Part shown: piece by piece, positions 10,258 through 22,992 of the stretch
Layout: each line of letters starts with the position of its first letter
How positions within the stretch are numbered: position 1 is the stretch's first letter
Program-made: the position numbers and the translations under genes
Assembly: GCF_000715075.1 (NCBI RefSeq)
Contig: NC_134101.1
Location: 24,792,822 to 24,856,821, forward strand
Reading direction: 5' to 3'
Source: Nicotiana tabacum
Taxonomy: Eukaryota > Streptophyta > Magnoliopsida > Solanales > Solanaceae
DNA length: 64,000 bases
Notes under the pieces: generated by a model
Databases searched by the model: none
Told to the model about the DNA's origin: nothing
Seen by the model: only the letters and a program-made list of their open reading frames with translations

Positions 10258-10916
10258 AATACCCCCACATTTTTAGTAAAATCATGAGAAATTTTGTGTC
10301 ACGATCCAATTCTCCCTCCGTAAAACGTCATGACGGCACCTAGTCTCTACCACTAGGTAAGCCTAACAAAATGCGAAAATAACAAAAATAGAAGTCAAAC
10401 TTAACAACTAACTGCAACAAATAACTAAATAACTGGTAACAATGCCGTTCGGCATGTACAATAACCAACACTCTAGTAATACACAATATTTACAAAACTC
10501 GAAACATCATGAGTCACAAGCTACAGAAGAAAAACTAGTATCTCTATACACCAGAGTCTAATAAAAGAAGTACAGAAGGTAAATGACATAGGAGAGAATA
10601 GAGGGGGACTCCGAAGTCTGCGGACGTGACAGATGTACCTTGAAGTCTCCGTACAGCAGCAAGCGCTCTCAGCTAATAGCGGGGCTGATAAGAAGCACCT
10701 GGATCTGCACACAAAACATGTGCAGAAGGGTAACATGAGTACACCACAACGGTACCCAGTAAGTGCCAAGCCTAACCTTGGTAGAGTAGTGATGAGGTCA
10801 GGTCCGGGCCCTACTGGAATATAATAATAAGACAAATGATATAATAAAAATGAAGTAAAATAAAGAATTTAACAGAAAGAATTCACAGAGAAATAACAAC
10901 ACAACACAATGAGATA

Positions 10917-11212
10917 ACAACAGGGGGCGCTCCCGAGATACCGTCTCGTAGTCCCAAAAGTTGATACTCAACAGGGGATCTCCCGAGATACTGTCTCGTA
11001 GTCCCAAAAGTAAATATGTGGGGATAACTCCCGAGGAACCTCCTCATAGTCTCAAAAGTAAATATGCAGGGAGAACACCCGAGGAACCGTCTCGTAGTCT
11101 CAAAAGTAAATATGCAGGGAGAACTCCCGAGTAACCGCCTCATAGTCTTAAAAGTAAATATGCAGGGAGAAGTCCCGAGAAACTGCCTCGTAGTCTCAAA
11201 AGTAAATACACA
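10917..11212. repeat. ~50-bp minisatellite in TE-3
   Basis: Six imperfect units carry CTCCCGAGATACCGTCTCGT-like sequence followed by AGTCTCAAAAGTAAATATG. GAGAT...GTCTC can pair. Apparent ORFs on both strands here are products of the repeat. Confidence 0.85.
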
Positions 11213-12114
11213 GCTCAAACCGATAAATACAACAGTTAACAATAAGAATTCTACAGTTAAAACTAATAAAGATCAAGGAAGAACATGAAAACAACTAGGC
11301 ATGCTGCACATAGTTCAATAAGCAGTTAAAGAACGTAGACATGCAATATTAGACTAAACAGGATAATCACACATGTTGGTATAACTTAATTAAGATGAGA
11401 ACAAGTTACTACTTAGTAAAATGGTATAACTCAATAAAAATGAAAACAGGTTGCTACTCAGTAAAAATCGTATTTTATAACAAATTGCCCGTGTATGTAC
11501 TCATCACCCCACGTACACTGCGCCCACGTATCACAACAATACCAAATTTTAAGGGGATTTCCCCCACACAAGGTTAGGCAAGCCACTTACCTCGAACCAA
11601 GCTCATATCAATCCGTAAGAATGCCTTTTCCTCAATTATCCGACTCTGAATGGCCCAAATCTAGCCAAAAATAATTACATACCATAAATACAACTATAGT
11701 AGACTAATCTAATTAATGAAGTCAAGACTTTAACAAAAATTTTGAAAATTATCCTAAAAAGTCGACCCGACCCCGCATTTCGAAATCGGGTAAAAACCAC
11801 AAAAATACGAACACCCAATCAACCACGACTTCACTCATACCAAAATTATCAATATCCAATATCAACTCGACCCTCAAATCCTCAAATCAAACTCTCCAAA
11901 TCCCTAGCTTCAAACTCCTAAATTTTACCTTAAATATGCACTAACTAGGTGGAAAAATAAATGGGAAAGCAAGATTATTGATCAAAAATAAGCACAAGGG
12001 ACTTACCTCAAGAAATCCCTCGAAAATGCACTCAAGAAATCGCCAAACCCGAGCTCAAAATGTTTAAAATGAGCAAAAATCAATAACCCTTGCATTTAAG
12101 AGTTATGTCCAGCA

Positions 12115-12450
12115 TTTCCGCTTCTGCGGTCACTTAGCCGCATCTGCAGTGTTGCAGAAGCGACAACATTCCCGCATTTGCGGTTCCTTCGCTCCTGTGG
12201 TTGACTCTCCCGCACCTGCGGTACCCCCGCTTTTGCGGTCCAAATCTCGCTTCTGCGGGTGCGCATCTGCGCCAATCCGTCCGCTTCTACGTACATGACT
12301 CCCCAAGCACTGGTCCGCTTCTGCGATCGATCCCCCGCAGAAGCGACTCCGCTTCTGCAGCCTTAACACCGCACCTGCGATCATTGGCCATTTCCCCCAG
12401 CCCCGCACCTACGCCATATTGCTCACACCTGCGGGCTTCGCACTTACGGT
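12115..12450. repeat. CCGCTTCTGCGG-type short-motif array in TE-3
   Basis: More than ten copies or variants of CCGCTTCTGCGG, CCGCACCTGCGG or CCGCATTTGCGG sit in a GC-rich island within AT-rich DNA. The motif is an imperfect dyad (CCGC...GCGG). The same type of array recurs at 28205-28390 in TE-4. Long ORFs here are compositional artefacts. Confidence 0.8.
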
Positions 12451-12772
12451 CAGCCTTGCGCTGGTGCGATTACACCAGAACCAGCCCAGCACCAGAAAAT
12501 CTTCTAAGTCCAAAAACGATCTGTTAACCATCCAAAACTCACCTGAGGCCCCCGAGACCTCAACCAAATATACCAACTAGTCCTAAAACATCCCACGAAC
12601 TTAGTCGATCCTTTAAATCACATCAAACAACACTAAAAGCACGAATTACACATCGATTCAAGACTAATAAACTTCAAAGTTTTAAAGTTCCACAACCGAT
12701 GCCGAAACCTATAAAACCACGTCCGATTGACCTCAAAATTTACACACAAGTCATATTTGACTTAAGCTACTG

Positions 12773-14377
12773 AAATTGCCATAAGCTTGACTATCATGTG
12801 GTTCTCTACTAATGTAAGAGTCTTTGGGTTGAGATCATGTAGGACTTTTGCAAGGTTGTTATGTAGGCTTAGGAATTTATATGATACATATGGATAATAG
12901 TGACTCAAATTCCCTATGGGCACTACACTTTATTTTATCGCTTAAGCACAATTGATTTTGCTCTCATTTAAACAATAACCTCTATTTTGTTTCATCTCTT
13001 TCACAATTTTTTTTCTTTTTCTTTTTTAAAATGGAGATGACAACATTTATTTGTTGCTATCCTCTTCCTTTTTTTAGTTTAGAATTTCATAAGCAACTAT
13101 CTTTTTCAGTTCTCATGGAAACATCTTAAAAGATCGACAACTTCAAACAATTACTCTTTCACTAATTATTTTCACAGTGACACCTCACGCCTAGATTTTT
13201 ACATTCAAATAAACTCTTAAAGTGCCTAAAAGGGAATTGGGTAAACAAAAAATAAGTCATAATAATAAACAGGCTAAGGGTTAAAGTTTGGCGATCAACA
13301 AAATAAGAGATAATTTATTTAGGTTCAACTAGGTTAACTAGGGATAAAAATCATTACGCTAGGTCAATTTAGGCTATGGTTCAACAAATAAGGCCTACTT
13401 TCATTTCTCAACTCAAAAATCTACCTAGAATTTTGCCTCAACCCACATTCAAGGCAAGTTCTAGATTTCCAAATAAGCAGGAGAACTATACAATATAAGC
13501 TAACCGCACAATATACTTGGGACCAACAAAAACTATTTTTTCAATCACCAATAAGTAAGTATGAGCTTAGAAAAGTAATCATAAAACACATGAATGGTAC
13601 TTAATCAAATTCGTCTTTTCTAAGTCTCATTATGTTCAAGTCAAATCAAGTTTATCCAACCTATTTACCAAAACAAATTGAAACAACTAAAAGTCCTTAA
13701 AAACTGTTCGGTTCAAAATATTACGACTATGGCAAAGAACTGAACAAGAAATCTATGGAAGTACATGAAGTTGAATAAAGCAACTCAAATTTTATTTATT
13801 TTTCAGTTTTTTTAAAAAAAATATACTAAAAACACATTTTTCAGTTGTAACATATACTTTTCTTTACCTTTTTTATTTTTTTTTACGAAAAAAAAAAACT
13901 TAGAAGAAACACATATATAACAAACATATTTCTATACCCCCAAGCTTAAATAATGTCATGTCCTCATGACAAGCAAATTAAAAGTAAAAGGAGATAAATG
14001 AGCTTCCCTGAATTTTTTCGATTCTGGCCTCATTTTCTTTTCCCTCGTGTCATGGGATTTTTCCGTTATAACAAAAGGCAAGATTGTGGTTAAAAAACTT
14101 CTTCTCTGTCATGACAAGAGAAAGTATTATTTGTTGTACCGTAGAAATATTTGTTTCTTTTTCATGACAAAATTTATTAATACATACTATATACATATTC
14201 GTTTAAATATATAGTTTAAACATGAAAATATATTTTTTTAACATTTTAAAAGTAATTTTAGCATATAAATAAATATTATATATTACTACTGATAATTACT
14301 TAAAATATTAAAGAGAGGTGAAGAAAATAGTTCTGAGTTTAACGTCGTCAGCTCGACTTACTAATAAAAAAAAATCT
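12773..14377 (-). other. TE-2 3' non-coding region
   Basis: AT-rich DNA between the integrase end and the interrupting TE-3. I see no ORF above 60 codons, no RNA gene and no structured repeat apart from A/T runs near 13800-13900. ACCCCCAAGCTTAAATAATG at 13936 resembles the purine-tract-like motifs of Athila 3' regions. Confidence 0.45.
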
Positions 14378-15110
14378 TTAAGCAAAAAGGATTGTTGAAG
14401 CTTGTTTGTCAAAGATTATGCTGACATAAGGCTTCAAACGATGACCGTTTACTTTGAATTTGTCTCCCCCATCTAAATGTTGTATTTCAATGGCACCATA
14501 GGGGGTCACTTCTCTTATAGTGTATGGTCCTGAGCAACGTGACTTGAATTTTTCCGGGAATAATCTCAACTGGCTATTGTACAATAGAACTTGGTCTCCA
14601 ACTGTAAACTCCTTATGGCGAATGAAGTTATCATGTTATTTTTATTTTGTCTTTTCTTTGTACAATTTAGCATTTTCAAATGCTTCAAGTCTGAACTACG
14701 CCAATTCATCAAGCTGCAGCAGACGATTTTTATCTACATCTGGCAAATTTAGATTTAACAACTTTATAGCCCAATATGCTTTATGTTCAAGTTCCACGGG
14801 TAAATGACAAGTTTTCCAAAAGCTAGTTTATAAGGAGATGTGCCTATGGGAGTTTTGAAAGCAGTTTTGTATGCCTATAAAGCATTATCTAACTTCAAAG
14901 ACCTATTTTTTCGAGAAGAACCAAAAGTGTTTTCTCAAATTCTTTTCAATTCTCTATTGGATATTTCAACTTGCCCTCTTGTTTGATAATGATATGGAGT
15001 TCCTCTTTTATGAGTTACTTCATATCTTGATAATAAACTAGCAAATTATTTATTTGTAAAATGAGTTCCCTAATCGCTTATGATAACTCGTGGAATTCCA
15101 AATCTAGAAA
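14378..15110 (-). pseudogene. TE-2 integrase remnant (Athila-like)
   Basis: Read on the - strand from 15110, broken frames give [23 protein letters not shown] integrase core sequence, [17 protein letters not shown] (the third acidic residue region) and then KLLNLNLPDVDKNRLLQLDEL. After a frameshift comes the C-terminal domain (14584-14378) with LRLFPEKFKSRCSGPYTI and VNGHRLKPYV. This last ending is characteristic of Athila integrases. Several stops and indels make it non-functional. The N-terminal part is cut off by TE-4 at 15111. Confidence 0.65.
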
Positions 15111-15327
15111 TGTCACGACCCAAAATCCTAACCTGTCGTGATGGCTCCTAACGTGGTACTAGGCAAGCCGATTTCTCCCAAATATTTCCAACACTTTTAG
15201 CAAGAATAGATTTAAAACAGTTTTAATAGTAAAAGTTAGCATAACCGGGATAGAAAATCCAAAATAAAATACGGAATTTCTAACTATCGGGGTGTCACAA
15301 AGTACATGAGCATCTATACATCACAAG
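15111..15327 (-). repeat. TE-4 left LTR, first piece
   Basis: It begins TGTCACGACCCAAAATCC and matches the start of the right LTR at 35592 nearly base for base for ~200 bp. It is cut by TE-5 after ACAAG; the LTR continues at 26450. Confidence 0.85.
15323..15327. other. Target-site duplication of TE-5, left copy
   Basis: ACAAG directly precedes the LTR start at 15328. The identical ACAAG follows the 3' LTR at 26445-26449. Confidence 0.9.
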
Positions 15328-16052
15328 TGTGATGACCCAAAAGGGTCATCTTATATTTTAGAACTCGAATCTGCGCTCTTAAGCATTAAAAATCTCATTT
15401 TACCCTCCTCGATATGCGTGCGCAGTCTGGGCAGGCTTCCAAAAAGCTTTTATGTTGAAAACAAATAAAATATAAGAATTTTTACCTTAAAAGTTAATTT
15501 TAGTTGATTTCGATCAACATTTTTGGTAAACAGGCCCGGATCCGTGCTTTGATGGTCCCGGTAGGTCCGTATCGAATTATGGAATCTGGACGTATGCACG
15601 GAATCGAATTCGGAGGTCCCTAGCTTGAGTTATGAATATTTGGTGAAAATTAAAAGTTTGGAAATTATTTGTCTTTAAGAATTGATTGATATTTGGCATT
15701 GTTAGAATCGGGTCCGTATTTTTGATTCTGGACCCCGGTACAAGTTCATTGTGATATTTAAGACTTGTCTATGAAATTTGGTGAGAAACAGAGTTGATTT
15801 GACGTGATTCGGACCTTCGGTTGAGAAAATAGTAACTTTAAAGTGTTCTTGAGAATTTCATTTGATTTGGTGCTAAATTTAGAGTTCTAGGTGTTATTTT
15901 GGCGATTTGATCACGCGAGCAGGTCCGTATGATATTTTTAGACTTGTGTGCATATTTGGTTTGGAGTCCCGAGGGCTCGGGTGAGTTTTGGTTAGGCCAC
16001 GTGATGTTTTGGACTTTGAAAATCTGGTATTTTGCTGCAGCTGGTGTTCTAG

Positions 16053-16436
16053 CATGTCCTTCTTCGCGTTCTAGAAGGTACTCTCGCGAACGCGAAGAGT
16101 AAACTAGGTACTCTCGCGAACGCGAAGAGTAAACTGGGCTGCTGAAGTTTTCTTCTTCGCGAACGCAAAGGCTTTGTCGCGAACGCGAAGCAATGGGGGC
16201 GTTACCCTTTGCGAATGGGACCAGCTCCTTGCGAACGCGTAGTATTAGGCACACCTGGGGGAGGGTTGGTCGTTCCTTCACCGCGAACGCGAGCAATGCC
16301 TCGCGAACGCGAAGGCCAGGGGGGAGTAACCATCGTGAATGCAAGCAAGATCTCGCGAATGCGAAGGCTTGGCAGCCAGTACCCTTCGCGAACGCGACAG
16401 TGGCCTCGCGAACGCGACGCAAACTGTCGCCCAGTG
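16053..16436. repeat. TTCGCGAACGCGAA palindromic array, TE-5 5' LTR
   Basis: About fifteen variants of CTCGCGAACGCGAAG occur in both orientations, separated by 10-30 bp. CG density is far above the surrounding DNA. The array ends immediately upstream of the TATA-like box. Confidence 0.85.
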
Positions 16437-17319
16437 CATAAAATAGAATCAAACAGAGGTTTAAGCCATTTCTTCAATATTTTTCAAGAACCAAACGGGT
16501 AGAGGCGATTTTCAAGAGTTATTTTCTTCCCCAAAGTATTGGTAAGTGATTCTAAACCATTTTCTTTCAATTACCCATTACATTTCTTGAATTATGAACC
16601 TAAAATCTAGAGTTTTCATGGTAGAATTAGGGGTTAGGGTAGAAACTAGGAATTTCGGAAAACTTTGGGGATTTCGACCTCAATTTGAGGTCGGATTCCA
16701 AAACCAATTATATATTCGGGCTCGGGGGTGAATGGGTAAATGAATTTTGGTCTGAAATTCAGGTTTTGACCAAGCGGGCTCGGGGTCGATTTTTTGACTT
16801 TTTGGAGGAAAATTTGGAAAATTTAATTTATGCAATATAATTGATTCCTTTAGCAGTATTTGATATTATTGAGTCATTTTTAATAGATACGAGTGGTTTG
16901 GAGGTGAATCCCAAAGGAAAGGTTGTGATTAAGAATTAAGTGGCCTTCGGAGCAAGGTAAGTGTTGTGTCTAACCCTGACTTGTGGGAATTGGGAGCCTT
17001 AGATTACTTGCTAAGTTAAATCTATGTGAGCGGCGTATATGTGAGGTGACGAGTACTTATGCGCAACCCATTTACCTGTTTTCCATGTTTCCATGTTTTT
17101 CTTACATTGTCTCATCCCTATGCTAAATTGCTACATGTTATACTAGTGTTGTTTAATTTATCGTTCTTATCATGTTTACAGATTTTCTGGTGATAATTGA
17201 GTTTTTATTTCAAAGTTGAGATTGATATTATGGAACCAAATGTTGAAGTAAGGTTTGTACTTATTATTCTATCTCCATGTTGTTATTTATGTATTGCATT
17301 ATGGTAAAGGAGAGTGTAA

Positions 17320-17600
17320 AAGCACGAAGGGTGATGTCGTGCCATATTGTGAGTGTTAATGCATGAAGGGTGATGCCGTGCCATATTGTGAGTGTTAATG
17401 CACGAAGGGTGATGCCGTGCCATATTGTGAGTGTTAATGCACGAAGGGTGATGCCGTGCTATATTGTGAGTGTTAATACACAAAGGGTGATGCCATGCCA
17501 TGATATGAGAGTTAATGCACGAAGGGTGATCCGTGTCGTTTCTATTACGTTTATGGTAAGATTGAGAGTAAAATCACTAAGGGTGATGTCGTGCATTTTT
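17320..17600. repeat. 39-bp minisatellite, TE-5 5' LTR
   Basis: Six to seven units begin GCACGAAGGGTGATGCCGTG and end ATATTGTGAGTGTTAAT. GCACG and CGTGC at the ends of the first half can pair as a stem. Repeat-derived ORFs exist on both strands and are not genes. Confidence 0.9.
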
Positions 17601-18276
17601 CCTTACTCTATTCACTATTCCTATTGATTCATGGTATATTGACTGCTCCGGTGATCATTCTGTTGTAGTTCTTTATCTTGTATTCCCCTCAGTATGTTCC
17701 CCTCCCGACAATTCCTGTTTAGTTCTTCATTTCTGTTATTTGTATATACACAGTTAAATTGTACAAGTTGATTTGTAGGTGCCTTGCCGTAGCCTCGTCA
17801 CTACTTCGTCGAGGTTAGGCTCGACACTTACCAGTAGATGGGGTCAGTTGTACTGATGCTGCACTCTGCACTTTCTGTGCAAATTTTGATACTGGCTCAG
17901 GTTGATCGAGATTTTGTTATTGGTTCGCTATCCGGAGACTCAAGGTAGATCTGTCGACGTTTACAGACCTTGAAGTCCCCGTCTATCTTTTATGCCCTAC
18001 TGTTTTCTTTCATTCAGACAGTTGTATTTCTTTCAAACTATTACTTGTAGTAAATTCTAGAATGTTTGTGAATTGTGACTCTATATTCGGGTGGTAGTAA
18101 TTAATACAGTTTTATGATATTCCGCACTTCTTATATTTCATCTTAGTTAATTATTGTTAATTACTGAATGGGAATAAGGAATTGGTTTAATGATTCTCTA
18201 GCATTGGCTTGCCTAGCAAGTGAAATGTTAGGCACCATCACGGTCCCGTCGGTGGGAAATTTTGGGTCGTGACAGT

Positions 18277-18288
18277 TGGTATTAGAGC
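18277..18288 (+). other. Primer binding site of TE-5
   Basis: TGGTATTAGAGC lies two bases after the LTR; it is the iMet PBS with one C-to-T change. Confidence 0.85.
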
Positions 18289-18476
18289 ACTAGGTTGCCT
18301 AGGTCTCATGATTCATGAGCAAGCTTAGTAGAGTCTGGAGGATCGGTACGAAGACGTCTGTGCTTATCTTCCAGAGGCTATGAAGTTTAGGAACAAGTTT
18401 CACTTCTATTCTTCTATGTCATACGATTTTGCTTTCTCAATACTGATTGAACTCTTCTACTCTTATTCTCTCGCAG

Positions 18477-19980
18477 ATGGCGAGAACACGTACCGCTTCC
18501 TCATCTAAGCAGCAGCTAGAGCCTCCAGTGACAGCTCCTACGCGGGGTAGAGGTCGAGGTCGAGGCCGTATCAGAGGCCGAAGAAGGGGCAGGGCTCGGC
18601 CTAGGGCCCGAGCAGCAGCCCCGGCAGTGGAGCTTCAGATAGAGCTTGACAAGGAGGTTCCAGCCCAGACTGTTCCTACCGGACCAGCTCAGGTTCCGAA
18701 GGGGTTCATTGCTACCCCAGTACTTCAGGACGCTTTGGTCCATTTGGTGGGTCTTATGGAGAGTGTGGCCCAGACTGGCGCATTTCCCATGGCACTAGTA
18801 GTCTCTCAGGCTGGAGGAGGAGCCCAGACTCCCACCACTCCCGCTCCGGAGCAGATAGCTCCCCAGTATCAGGCTCCAGCAGCTCAGCCAATTGGATTAG
18901 TTCAGCCGGTTATTGCGGCACAGGTCGAAGATGTGCCAGCTATGTCTTCTGGGGCTTTATGTATATTGGACAGGTTTACCGAGCTCTTTCCTATTCACTT
19001 CAGTGATGCTCCTTCAGAGGATCCCCAGGAGTATCTTGACAGCTGTCATGAGGTTCTACGGAACATGGGTATAGTGGAGACCAATGGGGTCGATTTTGCT
19101 GCATTTCAGATGACTGGTTCCGCCAAGAAATGGTGGAGAGATTACTTGTTGACCAGACCAGCTGGGTCGCCTACTCTTATTTGGGACCAGTTCTCTCAGC
19201 TCTTCATAGAGAAGTTTTCGCCTATCACATTGAGAGAGGAGCGTCGCCATCAGTTTGAGCGTCTCCAGCAGGGCAGTATGACTGTTACTCAGTATGAGAC
19301 CCGTTTTGTGGATTTGGCCCGTCATGCCATTCTTCTGCTTCCCACCGAGAGAGAGAGGGTGAGGAGGTTTATTGATGGACTTGCTCATCCTATCAGATTG
19401 CAGATGGCTAAGGAGGATGGAGTGAGATTTCTTTTTAGGCGGCTGCTAATGTCGCCAGACAAGTCGAAATGGTTCTTACTCAGGGAGGTCAGGGGTCTGA
19501 CAAGAGACCTCGTCATTCCGGTGAGTTCAGTGGTGCCTCATCTAGACGTAGGAGTACTTTTGGTAGAGTCCATCCTCCCAGGACATTTCATTCAATGCTC
19601 CAGGCATCCCACGTTGCCTCGGGTGGTCGTGGCCCTCAGATGCATTATTCCGACCAGCTAGCGTACAGTGCACCACCAGCTCCTATTAGTGCACCTCCAC
19701 TCCAGAGTTATCAGGGTGGTTAATCAGGTCGACAAGGTTAGTTTGAGGGTCAGTAGTCACAGCAGCCGAGGTTATGTTATACTTGTGGTGATTCGAGGCA
19801 TATTGCTAGATTTTTTCCTCGAGCAACGGGCAGCTCACAGCATCAGAGTTCCCGTGCCATGGTTCCGGCACCAGTTGCTGCACCACCTGCTCAGCTAGCC
19901 AGAGGCAGGGGTCGGGCATCCAGAGGTAGGGCCCAGACAGTTAGAGGTGGAGGTCAGGTCGTTAGAGATGGAGATTAGCC
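18477..19980 (+). pseudogene. TE-5 Gag, frameshifted
   Basis: ATG at 18477 (MARTRTASSSKQQ) opens a frame with an Arg/Gly-rich N-terminus and a Pro/Ala/Gln linker. The capsid domain follows (LCILDRFTELFPIHF, AKKWWRDYLLTRPAGS, FIEKFSPITLREERR, FERLQQGSMTVTQYETRF). At about 19430-19470 the frame shifts; the correct continuation (LTQGGQGSDKRPRHSGEFSG) is in another frame to 19723, where a TAA ends it. A zinc knuckle follows at about 19768 as CYTCGDSRHIARF, where the final Cys ligand is replaced by Phe. Arg/Gly-rich sequence continues to about 19978, ending at a TAG. The overall order is that of Tekay Gag; the protein is not expressible in one piece. Confidence 0.85.
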
Positions 19981-20364
19981 AGCTAGAGGCCGTCCCAAGG
20001 ACGTAGTTCAGGGTGTTAGGGCCCAGCCCTGGTGTTATGGTTTCCCAGCCAGGCCTGAGGCTAAGTCATCTGACGGTGTTATCACAGGTACTGTTTCAGT
20101 TTGCAGTAGAGATGCTTCAGTTCTATTTGATCTGGGATCTACTTACTCCTATGTGTCATCCTATTTGGTTGTGCCCCGTGATTCTTTGAGTGCTCCTGTG
20201 TATGTGTCCACACCAGTGGGAGATGCTATTGTTGGAGATCGTGTTTATCGTTCGTGTGTGGTCACCATTGGGAGTCTTGAGACTCGTATAGATCTTCTAC
20301 TTCTCGACATGGTTGATTTTGATGTCATACTGGGTATGGATTGGCTGTCATCTTATAGTTGTGC

Positions 20365-20424
20365 GGTTTGAGCCGGGGGAGGCTCAGTTGTTGGGTACAG
20401 ATTTAGTACAGGAGGCCTTGGACA
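20365..20424 (+). repeat. Integrase-derived 60-bp patch in the protease-RT gap
   Basis: It starts GGTTTGAGCCGGGGGAGGCT and matches 22933-22992 with two mismatches by eye. It replaces the normal protease-RT linker; sequence resembling the normal linker resumes right after it (GCCTCGATTAGAGTGGAG). Confidence 0.85.
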
Positions 20425-22932
20425 TTAGCCTTGTAGAGGTTGCCTCGATTAGAGTGGAGAGGGAATCTTGGTCATTCTACCAGCAGGGTTATCTCTTATA
20501 TAAAGGCTCGGTATATGGTTGAGAAGGGGAGTCTAGCTTATTTAGCTTATGTCTGCGATTTTGGTGCGGAGGTTCCTTCCATAGATTCGGTGCCGGTTGT
20601 TCGTGAGTTTCCAGAGGTGTTTCCTGCAGACTTGCTGGGGATTTCACCCGACATGGATATTGATTTCTGCATTGATTTGGCTCCAGGCACTCAGCCTATT
20701 TCCATTCTGCCATATCGCATAGCCCCGCTAGAGTTAAAAGAATTAAAGGAGCAGTTGCAAGGTTTGCTTGATAAGGGCTTCATTAGACCTAGTGTCTCAC
20801 CTTGGGGTGCACCTGTGTTGTTTGTGAAGAAGAAAGATGGATCGATGAGGATGTGTATAGATTATCGGCAGTTGAACAAAGACACCATCAAGAACAAATA
20901 TCCATTGTCGAGGATTGATGATTTATTTGATCAGCTTCAGGGTGCCAAGGTGGTTTCAAAGATTGATTTGAGATCTGGCTACCATCAGTTGAGGATTAGG
21001 ACATTTGATGTTCCTAAGACGGCTTTTCGGACTCGGAATGGGCATTATGAGTTTCTAGTGATGTCATTTGGGCTGATAAATGCCCCAACAACATTCATGG
21101 ATTTGATGAACCGGGTGTTCAAACCCTACTTGGATTCCTTTTTGGTTGTGTTTATTGATGATATCTTGATCTACTCCCACAGTCGAGAGGATCATGAGCA
21201 GCACCTTCAGATAGTTCTTCAGACTTTGACAGATAACCAGTTATATGCTAAGTTCTCAAAATGCGAGTTTTATTTGAGTTCAGTTGCTTTCTTGGGTCAC
21301 GTTGTATCAGTAGAGGGTATTCAGGTGGATCCTAAGAAGATTGAGGTAGTCCAGAACTGGCCTAGACCCACATCAGCTACAGAGATCCGTAGTTTCCTGG
21401 GTTTGGCGGGCTATTACCGTCGATTTGTGGAGGGGTTTTCATCCATAGCAGCCCCGTTGACCAGATTGACCCAGAAGGGTGCCCCGTTCAGGTGGTCAGA
21501 CGAGTGTGAAGCGAGCTTTCAGAAGCTCAAGACTGCTTTGACCACGACATCGGTATTGGTGTTACCCACAGGTTCAGGATCTTATGCAGTATATTGTGAC
21601 ACATCTCGTATTGGTCTGGGTGCGATATTGATGCAGGGTGGCAAGGTTATTGAATATGCTTCACGGTAGCTGAAGGTTCACGAGATAATTACCCTGTTCA
21701 TGATCTAGAGCTGGTAGCCATTGTTCACGCGCTGAAGATTTGGAGGCACTATCTTTACGGCATGCCATGTGAGGTATTCACTGATCATCGGAGCTTGCAG
21801 TATTTGTTCAAGCAGAAGGAACTCAATTTGAGGCAGAGGAGGTGGCTGGAGCTATTGAAAGACTATGATATCACCATACTGTATCATCCCGGGAAAGGCA
21901 ATGTGGTGGCCGATGCTTTGAGTAGAAAGTTGGTCAGTATGGGTAGCCTTGCATATATTCCAGTTGGTGAGAGACCGCTTGCATTGGATGTTCAGGCCTT
22001 GGCCAACCAGTTCGTGAGGTTAGATGTTTCTGAGCCCAGCCGTGTTCTAGCTTGTACAGTTGCTCGGTCGTTTTTGTTTGAGCACATCAGAGATCGGCAG
22101 GATGACAATCCTCATTTACTTGTCCTTAGAGACACAGTGCGGCACGGTGGTGCCAAGCAAGTTACTGTTGGAGATGACAGAGTTTTGAGGATGCAGGGTC
22201 GTATTTGTGTGCCTAATGTGGATGGGTTTCGTGAGTTTATCCTTGAGGAGGCTCACAGTTCTCGGTATTCTATTCACCCGGGTGCTGCCAAGATGTACCA
22301 GGATCTGCGGCAACAATATTAATTGAGGAGAATGAAGAGATATATAGTTGCTTACATGGTTCGGTGCTTGAATTGTCAGCAGGTGAAATCTGAGCATCAA
22401 AGACCCGGTGGTTTGCTTCAGCAGATAGAGATTCCTGAGTGGAAGTGGGAGCTTATCACTATGGACTTTGTTGTTGGACTCCCACGAACTCAGAGGAAGT
22501 TCGACGCTGTGTGGGTTATTGTGGATAGGCTGACTAAGTCAGCACACTTCATTCCTGTGGCAGTTACCTATTCCTCAGAGCGGTTAGCAGAGATTTATAT
22601 TCGGGAGATCGTTCGTCTTCACGGTGTGCCCGTGTCTATCATTTCTGATCGAGGTACGCAGTTTACCTCGCACTTTTGGAGGGCAGTACAGCGTGAGTTG
22701 GGTACGCAAGTTGAGTTGAGCACATCATTTCATCCTTAGACGGGCGGGCAATCCGAGCATACTATTCAGATCTTGGAGGATATGCTACGCGCTTGTGTTA
22801 TAGACTTCGGAGGATCGTATGATCAGTTCTTACCCCTTGCAGAGTTCGCCTACAATAATAGCTACCAGTTGAGCATTCAGATGGCACCCTATGAGGCATT
22901 ATATGGTAGATGGTGCAGGTCGCCAGTTGGGT

Positions 22933-22992
22933 GGTTTGAGCCGGGAGAGGCTCGGTTGTTGGGTACAGATTTAGTACAGGAGGCCTTGGACA
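22933..22992 (+). repeat. Source copy of the 60-bp patch, in the integrase C-terminus
   Basis: It encodes FEPGEARLLGTDLVQEALD in the normal Tekay integrase context, so this is the original position and 20365-20424 is the copy. Confidence 0.85.

Larger units (their letters stand above)
10297..12772 (-). mobile_element. TE-3: truncated Tekay-type solo LTR
   Basis: It starts TGTCACGATCC and shows the internal order seen in the other Tekay-like LTRs: TAGGTAAGCC near the left end, a minisatellite (10917-11212), and a Cys/Arg-codon-like CCGCTTCTGCGG array (12115-12450). The right part breaks off at about 12772 after CTCAAAATTTACACAC-type sequence; the final few hundred bp, including the terminal TTACA, are missing. 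It interrupts the 3' non-coding part of TE-2. No TSD can be assigned because the right end is lost. Confidence 0.7.
8658..15110 (-). mobile_element. TE-2: Athila/Tat-like Ty3-gypsy element, 3' half
   Basis: The left LTR (8658-10257), a C-rich tract at about 10260-10267 (PPT on the - strand) and an integrase remnant (14378-15110) are consistent with one - strand element. The end of the integrase has an Athila-type signature (GPYTIREVTPYGAIEI, KFKVNGHRLKPY). The long non-coding stretch between integrase and LTR is also usual for Athila. TE-3 interrupts it at 10297-12772 and TE-4 cuts it at 15111; the 5' half is not seen further right. Confidence 0.65.
15328..18274 (+). repeat. 5' LTR of TE-5
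   Basis: The ends are TGTGATGACCC and GGGTCGTGACA. Inside are a GCGAACGCGAAG palindromic array (16053-16430), a TATA-like box now reading CATAAAA (16437-16443), a splice-donor-like GGTAAGTGATTCT at about 16540, and the 39-bp minisatellite (17320-17600). No genuine coding region is present; the ORFs across the array come from its GC-rich repeats. Confidence 0.9.

Noticed and set aside
12096..12527. ORFs of 66-108 codons in TE-3
   Set aside because: Created by the CCGCTTCTGCGG array on both strands; no start context or domain.
16193..16502. Long overlapping ORFs on both strands in the TE-5 5' LTR
   Set aside because: They cover the GCGAACGCGAAG array; GC-rich repeats lack stop codons. The reading is repetitive and unlike any domain.
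17283..17627. Repeat resembling a CRISPR array (39-bp units)
   Set aside because: Units are contiguous with no unique spacers, lie inside an LTR and recur in each LTR copy; this is a minisatellite in plant DNA.
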